Of a DNA stretch of 64,000 nt, positions 1 through 9,943 are shown piece after piece. Position 1 is the first letter of the stretch. Each line of letters begins with the position of its first letter. The notes under the pieces are model-generated. The model saw nothing but the letters and a program-made list of their open reading frames with translations. It searched no databases and had not been told where the DNA came from. Origin of the DNA: RPQJ01 sp963732415 (GTDB lineage Bacteria; Pseudomonadota; Gammaproteobacteria; Steroidobacterales; Steroidobacteraceae); contig CAVSZK010000004.1 in NCBI GenBank assembly GCA_963732415.1, forward strand, positions 62,001 to 126,000, in the 5' to 3' direction. The position numbers and the translations under genes are program-made.

Positions 1-2
1 CC

Positions 3-188
3 GCCGAGTGGCCATGGATCCTGGCGGGATTCGCGGCCTTCCGCCTGTTCGACATCTGGAAGCCGTGGCCTATCCGCTGGTGCGACCGGCACATCGAAGG
101 CGGCTTCGGCATCATGTTCGACGACGTGGTTGCCGGCATATTCGCCTGCGCATCGCTGCATGCGTTGCGCGCCTTCATTGCCGGCTAA
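3..188 (+). CDS. pgpA: Phosphatidylglycerophosphatase A, C-terminal part (runs off left edge)
   Basis: Only the last ~61 codons are present; the reading frame is open from the left edge to TAA at 186-188. The visible residues include FRLFDIWKPWPI and a later GGFGIMFDDVVAG stretch, which match the conserved C-terminal half of PgpA. That membrane enzyme removes the phosphate from phosphatidylglycerophosphate to make phosphatidylglycerol. The 'D-D-V-V-A-G' residues belong to the acidic metal-binding part of the family. The next gene begins two bases after the stop, so the two may share a transcript. In many gammaproteobacteria pgpA ends a ribD-nusB-thiL cluster, which would lie to the left of this window. 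Confidence 0.85.
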   Translation, partial: AEWPWILAGFAAFRLFDIWKPWPIRWCDRHIEGGFGIMFDDVVAGIFACASLHALRAFIAG

Positions 189-189
189 G

Positions 190-1491
190 TTGCAGCACGA
201 TTCCGCTCCGGACGATCCCGATCGCCTGCTGGTGCGCGTGCTCGGCGTGCGGCAGCTCACCGCGAATATCTTCAACCACACGGTGGGCAGCGGGATCTTC
301 GTGCTGCCCGCATTCGCGGTGCTGCAGCTGGGCAGTGCTGCCCCGGTGGCCTACGTGGTATGCGCGGCGGTGATGGCACTGGTGGTGCTGATGTTTGCCG
401 AGGCGGGCAGCCGTGTCACGATCACCGGCGGCCCCTATGCCTACGTCGAGATCGGGCTCGGGCCCTTCTTCGGCTTTGCCGCCGGCATCCTGCTCGCGGT
501 GTCGCAGATCTCCGCCGCGGGCGCGATCTCGATGCTGCTCGCCGAGAGCGTCGCGCGGCTGCTCGGGCTCGCGGGCGCGGGCTGGCCCGCGGCGATCGTG
601 GTGCTGTTCGTCTGCGGTCTCGCGGCGGTGAACATCCGCGGCGTGAGCCGCGGGGCACGCGTCATCGAGATCTTCACGGCCGCCAAGCTCGTGCCGTTGC
701 TCTTTTTCGTGGTGGTCGGGGCATTCTTCATTTCGCCCGACAACCTGCGCTGGGATGCGCTGCCGGCGGCAGGGCAGGTTGCGACCACGGTGGGTACGCT
801 GATATTTGCGTTCACCGGCATCGAGACGGCATTGATGCCGGGCGGTGAAGTCAGGGATCCAACGCGCACCGTGCCGCGCGCCGCGATGCTGGCGCTAGGC
901 GGGGCGACGCTGCTCTACCTGGCGGTGCAGGCGGTCGGGCTCGGGGTCCTCGGCACGGCGCTAGGCGACGACACGGTGGCGCCGCTCGCCACGGCGGCCG
1001 GTACCTTCGCGGGCAGCAAGGGCGCGGCGCTGGTGCTGGCCGGTGCGTCGATCTCGATGTTCGGCTGGCTGACGGGCTCGATACTGGCGGGACCGCGTGC
1101 GCTATTTGCACTGGCGCGTGATGGCTTCCTGCCGCATCGACTCGCGGCGGTGCACCCGCGCTTCCACACGCCGCACATCGCGATCGGCGTCTACGGCGTA
1201 ATCGCGATCGCGATTTCGCTCACGAGCACGTACCAGCAGCTCGCGGTGCTGTCGAACCTCGCGTCTTTCGGCGTCTACATACTCGGCGCGTTCGCCGTCT
1301 GGCGGCTGCGTGTGCGCGACGTTCGCACGGACAGGCCGCCGTTCCTGATGCCCGGCGGCATGCTGGTGCCCGTGCTTGCCTGTATCGCGATCGGCTGGAT
1401 CGCCGTCCAGACGATCACGCTCCGCGAGGCGCTCGCGCTGGGCGGCGTGTTCGCGCTTTCGCTGGTCGTCTACGTGGTGCGGCGGCGCTAG
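190..1491 (+). CDS. APC-family amino acid permease
   Basis: A ~433-residue hydrophobic protein with about twelve membrane segments. The first helix carries NHTVGSGIFVLPAF, the unwound-helix signature of the amino acid-polyamine-organocation (APC) superfamily, where 'GSGIF' lines the substrate site. It is likely an inner-membrane amino acid importer or exchanger; the substrate cannot be read from sequence. I place the start at TTG 190, directly after the pgpA stop. An upstream ATG at 130 would overlap pgpA by 59 bases and add residues with no family counterpart, and GTG codons near 232 are also possible. The 3' end overlaps the convergent acyltransferase gene by 77 bases. Confidence 0.85.
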   Translation: MQHDSAPDDPDRLLVRVLGVRQLTANIFNHTVGSGIFVLPAFAVLQLGSAAPVAYVVCAAVMALVVLMFAEAGSRVTITGGPYAYVEIGLGPFFGFAAGILLAVSQISAAGAISMLLAESVARLLGLAGAGWPAAIVVLFVCGLAAVNIRGVSRGARVIEIFTAAKLVPLLFFVVVGAFFISPDNLRWDALPAAGQVATTVGTLIFAFTGIETALMPGGEVRDPTRTVPRAAMLALGGATLLYLAVQAVGLGVLGTALGDDTVAPLATAAGTFAGSKGAALVLAGASISMFGWLTGSILAGPRALFALARDGFLPHRLAAVHPRFHTPHIAIGVYGVIAIAISLTSTYQQLAVLSNLASFGVYILGAFAVWRLRVRDVRTDRPPFLMPGGMLVPVLACIAIGWIAVQTITLREALALGGVFALSLVVYVVRRR

Positions 1492-3058
1492 TCTTGCGGG
1501 GCGCTCCCGCGCTCGCCTTCGCCTTGGTTTTCGCCTTCGATCTTGCCTTCGCCTTTGCCTTGGCTTTCCCGGCCCTGGCCTTCGCCCTGGGCGCGGCCTG
1601 CACCGCTGCATGGGCGTGTCCGCCGGGCGCGGGCAGTGCATCTGCGGCGGCGAGAAGTTCTTCCCACGCCCCGCGCATGCAGTCGAGCATCACGGCCGGG
1701 TCGGGCACCATGCTTCGGCACGAAACCATCGAGATCCACATCACGCCGTTGTAGCTCACGCCGGTGAAGTTGAGCCCACAGCCGTCCACGGGAATGCTGA
1801 CCGGGTACATGCACATGGCTTTCGCGCCCGCGAGGTACATCGCCTCGTCGGGTCCGCGGACGTTCGAGACCGTCATGTTGATCCGCGACACCAGGACGCG
1901 GTTGAACAGCGCGTGTGCGGCGAACGGCGGCATGACGTCGAGCAGGTTCATCAGCGTGTCGAGGCCCATGGCTTCAGCCTGCTCCTTGCTGGTTCGCGCC
2001 TCGCCGTGCACTGCCTGCAGTCGCTCGATCGGGTCGGCGATGTCGGAGCGCACACGGACCGGGAAGCCGGCGACGTGGTTGCCGCCCGACGCACCGTCGC
2101 TGCGCAGCGAGATAGGCATCAGCCCCAGCATCGATTCGTCGGGCAGCTCGTTCTTGCCGAGCAGGTACTTGCGCGCCGCGCCTCCGGCGACCGCGACGAA
2201 CACGTCGTTCAGCGTCGATCCCGGCACCTTGGCGCGGATGCGCTTGATGCGCGAGATCGGCATTCCGAAGCCTTCCACCACCCGGTTGGTGGTGATCGCT
2301 TCGCTGAATCGCGTGTGCGGCGCCGCGGGCGGCAGCATCCCGGACAACTTGCTTGTCAGTGCGGAGACGTTGCCTTCGGCGAGCCTGGGCAGCTGCTCGA
2401 GTCCGAACTCCAGCATGCGGCCTGCAATCGCGCCGGACATGCGCAGCGCCTTCGCCGTGCGCTCGACCTGGTTTGCCAGTCCGCGCGAGATGAACTCGTA
2501 GCGTGAGGGCTCCCGATCACCGAGCACCATGTCGGAGGATTCGGTGACCTCGACCGGCTCGGGCGTAGCCTCGTGCAGCTGTCGTGTCAGGTGTACCGCG
2601 GCCATGCCGTCCACGATTGCGTGGTGGATCTTCAGGAAAATACCGAAAGCGCCCGGTGGCAGCTTCGGGATGTTGTCCAGGCCTTCGATGACGTAGGCCT
2701 CCCAGAGTGGACGGGAGCGATCCAGCGGTCGCGAATGCAGGCGCGCGACCTGGATCATCAGCTGGCGCCAGTCGCCGGGCTTCGGCAGCGCGATGTGCCG
2801 AATGTGGTACTCGACATCGATGTTGGTCTCGGTGATCCAGTAGGGCCGATCGAGGCCGAATGGCACTGTCGCGAGGCGACGCCGAAACACCGGGTGCAGG
2901 TAGAGGCGCTGATCGTAGTGCTGCAGGATGTCCTTGAACCGCACCTTGCCGCCGGGAGCAGTCGAGACGTCGTAGATGATCAGGCTGGCAACGTGGTTGT
3001 AGATGTTGCGCCGCTCGCCAATCAGCATGACGTTGTCTGTGCCGGACAGTTGCTGCAT
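1415..3058 (-). CDS. Wax ester synthase / diacylglycerol acyltransferase (WS/DGAT)
   Basis: A 547-residue protein of the bifunctional WS/DGAT family, which esterifies fatty alcohols or diacylglycerol with acyl-CoA to make storage wax esters or triacylglycerol. The catalytic HHxxxDG motif is seen as HHAIVDGM with His145-His146 and Asp150. The N-terminus (MQQLSGTDNVML) matches the family start. ATG 3058 is preceded by GGAGGG seven bases upstream, so I prefer it to the longer frame from 3169. The last ~50 residues are a low-complexity Lys/Ala/Arg tail (repeated K-A pairs, then R-P-A), unusual for the enzyme and possibly a lipid- or nucleic-acid-binding extension. The tail overlaps the 3' end of the permease gene on the other strand. 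Confidence 0.9.
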   Translation of the reverse strand: MQQLSGTDNVMLIGERRNIYNHVASLIIYDVSTAPGGKVRFKDILQHYDQRLYLHPVFRRRLATVPFGLDRPYWITETNIDVEYHIRHIALPKPGDWRQLMIQVARLHSRPLDRSRPLWEAYVIEGLDNIPKLPPGAFGIFLKIHHAIVDGMAAVHLTRQLHEATPEPVEVTESSDMVLGDREPSRYEFISRGLANQVERTAKALRMSGAIAGRMLEFGLEQLPRLAEGNVSALTSKLSGMLPPAAPHTRFSEAITTNRVVEGFGMPISRIKRIRAKVPGSTLNDVFVAVAGGAARKYLLGKNELPDESMLGLMPISLRSDGASGGNHVAGFPVRVRSDIADPIERLQAVHGEARTSKEQAEAMGLDTLMNLLDVMPPFAAHALFNRVLVSRINMTVSNVRGPDEAMYLAGAKAMCMYPVSIPVDGCGLNFTGVSYNGVMWISMVSCRSMVPDPAVMLDCMRGAWEELLAAADALPAPGGHAHAAVQAAPRAKARAGKAKAKAKARSKAKTKAKASAGAPRKTSAAAPRRRPAKARTRRPARAPRGA

Positions 3059-3289
3059 CTCGACGCCCTCCGGGGCAATGGAACCTGGAATCAAAGAGTG
3101 TGATGCGACCGCCAATATCGGGCAATCGCACAGGAGGGTAGCCACCCGCTGGACCACACGCCGGTTCAAGCAGCTTCCGGCGCGACTGCAGATCTCTAAG
3201 CCATTGAATTAAAACGCAAAGGATGATTGGGTCGCAGTTTTCCCGTCCCTGGCCGGGAACTCGGGCGAGCCCAGCCGGTCTATGTTGCG

Positions 3290-3775
3290 ATGCAGCAATA
3301 TTCAAGACGGTCCACGAGCCCTCTGGCCAGCGCTGCCGCAGTTTCGCCAGCATCCGCCCAGTGGCGTGCGCTTACGACTGCGGTGGCTGCGGCGGCGGTC
3401 GCTATCCTGCTTTGCGCGCCGGCCTCGGGTTCACGCAACAGCCCGGTCGAGGAAGCCGCAAACCCGGTCGAGGACGCGGTATCGGCGTGGGCCCAGAGTG
3501 GTCGCGTGTCCTGGTACGGCCCTGGCTTTCAGGGCCGGCCTACGGCCAGCGGTGAGATCTTCGATGCCAACGACCTGACGATGGCGCATCGCTCGCTGCC
3601 GCTAGGCAGCCAGGTTCTCGTCACCAACCTCGACAATGGCCGCAGCGTGGTGCTTCGGGTCAATGACCGGGGCCCGTACGTGCGCGGTCGAATCGCCGAT
3701 CTATCCCGCGCGGCGGCCGCGCGCCTGGGCTTCGTCGACGACGGTGTCGTGCGGGCGCGAATCGAGCTGCTCTGA
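3290..3775 (+). CDS. rlpA: RlpA-like septal ring lytic transglycosylase (double-psi beta-barrel)
   Basis: A ~161-residue exported protein. After an N-terminal hydrophobic stretch (TTAVAAAAVAILLCAPASG) comes a double-psi beta-barrel domain with SWYGPGFQGRPTASGE, the MAHRSLPLGSQVLVTN segment and VNDRGPY, all hallmarks of RlpA. RlpA proteins act in the envelope on denuded peptidoglycan strands and help daughter-cell separation; this one lacks the C-terminal SPOR domain, so it is a short version. Start uncertain: ATG 3290 is used, with TTG 3227 in the same frame also possible; neither has a strong ribosome site. Its stop lies 13 bases from the end of the convergent Asp-box gene. Confidence 0.8.
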   Translation: MQQYSRRSTSPLASAAAVSPASAQWRALTTAVAAAAVAILLCAPASGSRNSPVEEAANPVEDAVSAWAQSGRVSWYGPGFQGRPTASGEIFDANDLTMAHRSLPLGSQVLVTNLDNGRSVVLRVNDRGPYVRGRIADLSRAAAARLGFVDDGVVRARIELL

Positions 3776-3788
3776 CGGTTGTCTTCGT

Positions 3789-6700
3789 TCAGGTGCCGCC
3801 GGGCACGATCACGTGCGGCAGCCCGATGGCCGTCGCCTGCGACTCGAGCCTCGCGAGTTCGCTGTCCTGCATTGACTTCAATTCAGCCTCGATCGCCGAG
3901 AGCGCCGCCAGGTTTTCGTCGAGCTGCCCGGCCTGGCCCTGTGTAGGCGCGAAGTCCGAGCCCTGTATGTCGCTGTACAGGCTCGAGAGCTGCGAATAGA
4001 GCTTGGCGCCGCCTTCGCGGCCGGCCAGCACGTCGTACACGACCTTGGCCTCGGGATTGTGCATCTCGCGTTCGATCTCGTCGCTGCGCTTCACCAGTGC
4101 CGCGGCGGAAGCATGGAGATCACTTGCGGCAGCGTTCTTCGCCGTCCGCTTCTCGATGTCGGCCGACTGCACGCGTATGGCCCTGACCGCCTCGATGTCC
4201 TGTTCGAGACGATCGATCGCGGCGCCGGTGCGAAGCGAGAACTCGTAGTTCGCCCGCATGTCCTCCATCGTCGCGGTGGAGCGGGGGTCAGCCCCGACTT
4301 CGGCTTCGGTGGTCTGCGTGCGGCCTGCCGCCGTGAGCTTCAGCGTGTACTTTCCGGGCAATACCAGAGGTCCCTTCTCGGGATCACCAGCGTCGATCTT
4401 CGCCTGCTCCAGCATGCTGGCGCCCTCGCGGCGCAGGTCCCACTGGACGCGATTCAGGCCCTGGTCCTTGGTGAGCGCGGGCTCGTTCGGCTCGCTGGGC
4501 TCGTCCGGATCGTCCCTGGAGTAGCGGTCGGGCTTCGCGACCGAACTCAGCGTGCGCACCAGCGCTCCCTGCGAGTCGAAGATTTCGAGCTTCAGTTCGT
4601 TCGGGTCGTCGGGTGACGGCTTATGGCCCGCCGGCGTCTCGGCCGGCTCGTCCTTGAGCCAGTAGGTGATGGTCAGGCCGTAGGGCGCGTTGTGTGAGTC
4701 GGTGTCGATCAGGTCGTCCCAGCGGGACTCGAGGCGATTGCGATTGGCCTTTCTCGGTGCGAACAGGTGCACGGACTCGGCCTTGACGCCCGCGTCGAAG
4801 GCGCGCAACGCAGTAATGTCGTCGAGGATCCAGATGCCGCGCCGTGTGCCCAGGATCAGGTCGTCGTGCCGGATCTCGATGTCGGCGACACCGACCGCCG
4901 GCAGGCTGCCGTTGCGGATGTCGAAGAAGCTCGTGCCACCATCGCGTGTCATGTACAGGCCACGCTCGCTGCCGACGAACAGCAGGTCCGGATTGGTCGG
5001 GTCTTCGCGTACCACGAACAGGTGCTGGTCGTCGGGCAGGCCCTTGTCGAGCTTGTCCCAGCTCTGGCCGTAGTTGCGCGTGCGGAAGAGATAGGGCCGC
5101 GGATCATTGAGTCGCCGCGCATCCACGACCACGTAGGCCGTGCCGGCATTGTGGCGCGACGGCTCGATCGCCTCGACCGTGCCCCACTCGGGCAGCTTCG
5201 AAGGCGTCACGTTCGTCCAGGTCTTGCCGCCATCGCGCGTGAGTTGCACCAGGCCGTCGTCGGTGCCCACCCAGATCTCGCCCGCGGCGAGCGGCGACTC
5301 GGCAATCGAGAAGATCGTGTCGTAGACCTCAACGCCGGTGATGTCGCCGGTGATAGGTCCCCCGGTCCACTGTTGCTTCGACTTGTCGTCGCGCGTGAGA
5401 TCGGGGCTGATTGCCTCCCAGGTCGCACCGCGGTTCGTGGTTCGGAACAGCACGTTCGCGCCGTGATAGAGCACCTTCGGGTCGTGCGGCGAATCCGCGA
5501 TCGGCGCGCTCCACTGGAAGCGATACTTCGCGTCTTTCGCCGGAATCCCTGAGAGGTCGCGGGGATAGACGCCGACGCTGCGGAAGTTGCCGACGCCCTC
5601 CTGGTAATGCGAGATGTAGCCGCCGTACTCGCCGGCGTAGACCGTGCCCGGCTCGGCCAGGTCGTAGACGAAGTCGCCAGCCTCGCCGCCGCCCACCGCC
5701 CAGTTGTCGCCGAGCGTCGGGCCGCCGCCTGCGTCACCTTTTCGCAGCGTATATGCCGGTCCACTCGCGGTGCCCCAGTCCTGCATCGTGCCGCCGACGT
5801 GGTACGGATATCGGTCGTCCGCGTCGATGTTGTAGAACTGTGGCGTCGGCATCATCGGTGCCGCCCAGTTCACGCCGCCGTCGATCGAGATGCCGACGCC
5901 GCCGTCGTTGCCCGACATGATGCGGTGCGGGTCCCTGGGGTCGATCCAGATGTCGTGGTGATCGCCGTGGATCTTCGCGTCCACCGAGACGATGGTCTTG
6001 CCGCCGTCCACGGTCTTGAGCAACGGCACCTGCGGGAACCACACCACGTCCTCGTTGTTCGGATCGATGGTGAGAGAGGTGTAGTACCAGGCGCGCTGGC
6101 GCAACGAGGCGCTGTCGCTCGCCAGTTCCCAGGTCTCGCCGCCGTCATTGGAGCGGAACAACCCGCCGTCCTTCGCCTCGATCAGTGCATAGACGACGTT
6201 GGAGTTCGAGGGCGCGACACGCACCCCGACCTTGCCCCAGGGGCCGTCGGGCAGGCCGCTCTTCGTCAATTGCTCCCAGGTGTCGCCGCCGTCTGCGGAG
6301 CGGTAGAGGCCGCTGCCGGGGCCGCCGCTGGTCATGTCCCAGGGCTTGCGCTGCGCCTGCCAGAAGCCGGCGAACACGATGCGCGGATTGTTCGGGTCGA
6401 GCGCGACGTCGGAGGCCCCGGTCTCGTCGTTCTTGTGGAGCACCTGCTTCCAGGTCTTGCCGCCATCCGTCGTGCGATAGATGCCGCGTTCCTTGTTCGG
6501 CCCGAACGGCGATCCGAGCACGGCGGCAAATGCAACGTCGGGGTTTCTCGGGTCAACGGTCATCGTGCCGATCTGGCCGCGCGACTTCCACACGTGCTGC
6601 CAGGTCTTGCCCGCGTCATCGGACTTGAAGATGCCGGTACCGACGGAAACGTTGCCGCGGATGTTGGCTTCGCCGCCACCCGCGTAGACCACGTTGGGAT

Positions 6701-7019
6701 CCGACGGCGCGATGGCGATCGAGCCGATCGAGTTGGTCGACTGTTCGTCGAACACCGGCTTCCAGGTGCGCCCGCCGTTCTCGCTCTTCCAGATGCCCCC
6801 CTGCGAGTAGGCGACGTAGTAGGTGAGCGGGTCGCCGGGTACGCCGGCGACGCGCGTAGCGCGCCCCGAGATGTTCGGACCCACCGGGCGATACTCGAGC
6901 GCACCGAGCTCCTTCTTCGGCTTTTCCTTGCCGTACGCCTGCGGCATCGCCGCCAGGACGATCGCCGCGGCCAGGATTCCCAGGACCATGCGTGGCACGC
7001 GCACACTCGAATTGTTCAT
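3789..7019 (-). CDS. Large secreted Asp-box (BNR / VPS10-like) beta-propeller protein
   Basis: A ~1076-residue protein with a signal peptide (MVLGILAAAIVLAAMPQAYG) and at least ten Asp-box repeats of the S/T-x-D-G-G-x-T-W type, for example SENGGRTW, TTDGGKTW, SADGGDTW, SNDGGETW, TRDGGKTW. These fold into one or two beta-propellers as in sortilin/VPS10 and sialidases. The final ~200 residues are charged and helical (E/A/R-rich), perhaps a stalk. Proteins of this length and layout are common in Gammaproteobacteria and are annotated as glycosyl hydrolase or VPS10-domain proteins, but no sialidase catalytic set is visible, so activity is unknown. ATG 7019 is chosen because it directly precedes the signal peptide; a longer start at 7061 exists. 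Confidence 0.85.
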   Translation of the reverse strand: MNNSSVRVPRMVLGILAAAIVLAAMPQAYGKEKPKKELGALEYRPVGPNISGRATRVAGVPGDPLTYYVAYSQGGIWKSENGGRTWKPVFDEQSTNSIGSIAIAPSDPNVVYAGGGEANIRGNVSVGTGIFKSDDAGKTWQHVWKSRGQIGTMTVDPRNPDVAFAAVLGSPFGPNKERGIYRTTDGGKTWKQVLHKNDETGASDVALDPNNPRIVFAGFWQAQRKPWDMTSGGPGSGLYRSADGGDTWEQLTKSGLPDGPWGKVGVRVAPSNSNVVYALIEAKDGGLFRSNDGGETWELASDSASLRQRAWYYTSLTIDPNNEDVVWFPQVPLLKTVDGGKTIVSVDAKIHGDHHDIWIDPRDPHRIMSGNDGGVGISIDGGVNWAAPMMPTPQFYNIDADDRYPYHVGGTMQDWGTASGPAYTLRKGDAGGGPTLGDNWAVGGGEAGDFVYDLAEPGTVYAGEYGGYISHYQEGVGNFRSVGVYPRDLSGIPAKDAKYRFQWSAPIADSPHDPKVLYHGANVLFRTTNRGATWEAISPDLTRDDKSKQQWTGGPITGDITGVEVYDTIFSIAESPLAAGEIWVGTDDGLVQLTRDGGKTWTNVTPSKLPEWGTVEAIEPSRHNAGTAYVVVDARRLNDPRPYLFRTRNYGQSWDKLDKGLPDDQHLFVVREDPTNPDLLFVGSERGLYMTRDGGTSFFDIRNGSLPAVGVADIEIRHDDLILGTRRGIWILDDITALRAFDAGVKAESVHLFAPRKANRNRLESRWDDLIDTDSHNAPYGLTITYWLKDEPAETPAGHKPSPDDPNELKLEIFDSQGALVRTLSSVAKPDRYSRDDPDEPSEPNEPALTKDQGLNRVQWDLRREGASMLEQAKIDAGDPEKGPLVLPGKYTLKLTAAGRTQTTEAEVGADPRSTATMEDMRANYEFSLRTGAAIDRLEQDIEAVRAIRVQSADIEKRTAKNAAASDLHASAAALVKRSDEIEREMHNPEAKVVYDVLAGREGGAKLYSQLSSLYSDIQGSDFAPTQGQAGQLDENLAALSAIEAELKSMQDSELARLESQATAIGLPHVIVPGGT

Positions 7020-7093
7020 CAGGCCCCCGATTGGATTCAGCCGTTCGAAATTGCGCGTCATCCTAGCGCGGCGCGGTTCGGCTAAGCTAGGGC

Positions 7094-9862
7094 ATGGAAG
7101 CAGAATTCGACACGGACCAGCCGCTGCGCGACGACATCCGGCTGCTAGGTCGGCTGCTCGGCGATACGGTGCGCGAGCAGGAAGGCACCGCGGCCTTCGA
7201 GCTGGTGGAACGCGTGAGGCAGAGTTCCATCGCCTTCCGGCGCGACGACGACGTTGCGGCTCGCCGCGAGCTCGAACGAATCCTCGATGAGCTGAGCCGC
7301 GAAGAGACGATGGTGGTCGTGCGCTCGTTCAGCTATTTCTCGCACCTGGCCAACCTCGCCGAGGACCTGGACAACACGCGTCGCGTGCGGCAGTCGGAAA
7401 TCGACGGAGAAAAGCCTGCCGACGGCAGCTTGGTGCGTGCGCTCGACCGGGCCGGGGCCGCCGGCGTCGGCCCTGAAGCGCTGAGCGATTTCTTCGGCAC
7501 GGCCGCAGTGGTTCCGGTGCTGACTGCGCACCCGACCGAGGTCCAGCGCAAGAGCGTGCGGGACCTGGAAATGGAGATCGAGCGGCTGCTCAGGGCGCGT
7601 GACCGCTCGCTGCTCACGCCACGCGAACGAGCCACCAGCGACGAGGCGGTGAGGCGCGCGGTGCTGGCGCTGTGGCAGACGCGAATGCTGCGCCTCGAGA
7701 AACTCGACGTCATCGACGAGGTGGCCAACGGACTGTCGTTCTTCGAGCAGACGTTCCTGGCCGAAGTCCCGTCGCTGTACGGTGCGCTGGAGGACGAACT
7801 CCAGCGCCGCCACCCGGGCCGGCCGTGGACCGAACTGCCGTCGTTCCTGCGGGTCGGTTCATGGATCGGTGGCGACCGCGACGGCAACCCGTTCGTGAAC
7901 GAGGCTGTGCTACGACGCACGCTGCGCATGCAGTCCTCGCGTATGTTCGAGCACTACCTCGATGAACTGCATGCGCTCGGCGCCGAATTGTCGATCACCA
8001 CGCTGGTTGCGCAGGTCTCGCCGGAGCTTGTCGCGCTGGCCGACAGGTCGCCGGACGTGAGCCCGCACCGTCGCGACGAACCGTACCGCCGAGCACTCAC
8101 CGGCCTGTACGCGCGCGTGGCAGCGACCTCGCGCTCGCTGGACCAGCACGAGCCGTTGAGGCACGCGGTCGGCGATGCTCCTCCCTATTCGGACCCGGCC
8201 GAGTTCGCTGCGGACCTCGACGTGATTCATCGCTCGCTGCAGGCGAACCAGTCGGCGCTGCTCGCCCGCGGGCGCCTGCGTCGACTGAGAAGGGCGGTCG
8301 GGGTTTTCGGTTTCCACCTGGCGCCGATCGACCTGCGCCAGAATTCCGATGTCCACGCGCGGGTCGTGGCGGAGCTGTTCTCGGCCGCGCGGCCGGAGAT
8401 TCATTACGCATCGCTAAACGAAGCCGGGCGCATCCGGCTGCTGGTCGACGAACTCGCAACCGCGCGATTGCTGGGCTCCCCGTACGTGGACTATTCCGCC
8501 GAGACCCGCAGTGAACTGGACATACTGAAGGCCGCGTCTGAGCTTCAGCAGCGGTACGGCGAAGACTGCATCCCGAACTACGTGATCTCCAAGTGCGACG
8601 GGGTCTCCGACGTACTCGAGGTGGTGCTGCTGTTGCGCGAGGTCGGCATGTTCCGTGCAACGGACGCGACGCTGAAGTGCAACGTAATTCCGCTGTTCGA
8701 GACGATTGCCGACCTGCGCGGCGCCTCGCGGACGATGGACGAACTGCTGTCCATCCCGGCGTACGCGAGGCTGCTTGCCTCGCGCGGTGCGGCCCAGGAA
8801 GTGATGCTGGGGTATTCCGACAGCAACAAGGACGGCGGTTACCTCACCTCGCGCTGGGAGCTGTACAAGGCGCAGACCAGCCTGGTCGACACATTTCGCC
8901 GGCACGGCGTGCGGCTGCGGCTGTTCCACGGGCGGGGCGGATCGGTGGGTCGCGGCGGTGGGCCGAGCTACGAGGCGATCCTGGCGCAGCCCGGTGGCAG
9001 CGTGCAGGGCCAGATCCGGCTGACGGAGCAGGGCGAGGTCATCGGCGTGAAGTATTCGAACGCCGAGGTCGGACGGCGGAACCTCGAGATCCTGGCGGCC
9101 GCGACGCTCGAGGCGACGCTGCTGGGCGGGTCCGCGCCGGAGCCCAGCACAAGCTACATCGAGGTGCTCGACGAGCTGTCCGCGAAAGCATTCGCCGCCT
9201 ACCGCGGCCTCGTCTACGAGACGCCTGGGTTCGAGGACTATTTCTGGGAGTCGACGGTGATCAGCGAGATCGCCGAGCTGAACATCGGCAGTCGCCCGGC
9301 GTCGCGCAACAAGTCGCGAGCGATCGAGACGCTGCGCGCAATCCCGTGGGTGTTCTCCTGGGCCCAGTGTCGCCTGATGCTGCCGGGCTGGTACGGGTTC
9401 GGCTCGGCGCTCAACGCGTGGCTGGACGGCGGGAGCGGCGACGCGGGCCGCGGCGAGCGCCTCCAGCTGCTCCGCGAAATGCACCGCGACTGGCCGTTCT
9501 TCGCGTCGGTGCTCTCGAACATGGAAATGGTGCTGGCAAAGGCCGATCTCGCCATCGCGTCGCGTTATGCAGCTCTGGTCACCGATCAGACGCTGCGCGA
9601 GGCGATCTTCCCGCGCATCCGCGCCGAATTCGACGCGACAGTCGGTGTGTTGCTCCGGATCCTGGGCACCGACAGGCTGCTCGGCGCCAACCTGCAGCTG
9701 GCCGGGTCGATACGCTATCGCTTCCCCTACCTCGACCCGCTGAATCACATCCAGATCGAGTTGTTGCGCCGCTACCGCGCCGGCGACCGTGAGGAACGCA
9801 GCCGTCGCGGGATCCACCTGACCATCAACGGCATTGCCGCGGGACTCCGGAACAGCGGCTAG
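7094..9862 (+). CDS. ppc: Phosphoenolpyruvate carboxylase
   Basis: A 922-residue cytoplasmic enzyme that carboxylates PEP with bicarbonate to oxaloacetate, refilling the TCA cycle. The first signature TAHPTEVQRKSV carries the catalytic His146. The second, GYSDSNKDGGYLTSRW, carries the Lys (~579) matching E. coli Lys546. The glycine-rich loop FHGRGGSVGRGGGPSYEAI follows. The protein ends in RNSG where the usual end is RNTG, the C-terminal tail that reaches the active site. Length is slightly above the E. coli enzyme (883). It is divergent from the Asp-box gene with only ~70 bases between starts, so both promoters lie in this gap. Confidence 0.97.
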   Translation: MEAEFDTDQPLRDDIRLLGRLLGDTVREQEGTAAFELVERVRQSSIAFRRDDDVAARRELERILDELSREETMVVVRSFSYFSHLANLAEDLDNTRRVRQSEIDGEKPADGSLVRALDRAGAAGVGPEALSDFFGTAAVVPVLTAHPTEVQRKSVRDLEMEIERLLRARDRSLLTPRERATSDEAVRRAVLALWQTRMLRLEKLDVIDEVANGLSFFEQTFLAEVPSLYGALEDELQRRHPGRPWTELPSFLRVGSWIGGDRDGNPFVNEAVLRRTLRMQSSRMFEHYLDELHALGAELSITTLVAQVSPELVALADRSPDVSPHRRDEPYRRALTGLYARVAATSRSLDQHEPLRHAVGDAPPYSDPAEFAADLDVIHRSLQANQSALLARGRLRRLRRAVGVFGFHLAPIDLRQNSDVHARVVAELFSAARPEIHYASLNEAGRIRLLVDELATARLLGSPYVDYSAETRSELDILKAASELQQRYGEDCIPNYVISKCDGVSDVLEVVLLLREVGMFRATDATLKCNVIPLFETIADLRGASRTMDELLSIPAYARLLASRGAAQEVMLGYSDSNKDGGYLTSRWELYKAQTSLVDTFRRHGVRLRLFHGRGGSVGRGGGPSYEAILAQPGGSVQGQIRLTEQGEVIGVKYSNAEVGRRNLEILAAATLEATLLGGSAPEPSTSYIEVLDELSAKAFAAYRGLVYETPGFEDYFWESTVISEIAELNIGSRPASRNKSRAIETLRAIPWVFSWAQCRLMLPGWYGFGSALNAWLDGGSGDAGRGERLQLLREMHRDWPFFASVLSNMEMVLAKADLAIASRYAALVTDQTLREAIFPRIRAEFDATVGVLLRILGTDRLLGANLQLAGSIRYRFPYLDPLNHIQIELLRRYRAGDREERSRRGIHLTINGIAAGLRNSG

Positions 9863-9943
9863 CGCATGGCGGTGAATGGCGCGGCTGCGCGATCGGCGTA
9901 AACTGCGTCGAAAGTCTCTCGCGCAAGTACATAAGACACCAGC

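Noticed and set aside
5607..7085. A 492-codon open frame on the plus strand opposite the Asp-box gene
   Set aside because: Composition is His/Arg/Val-rich with no domain; it is a GC-driven shadow of a protein with clear repeats on the other strand.
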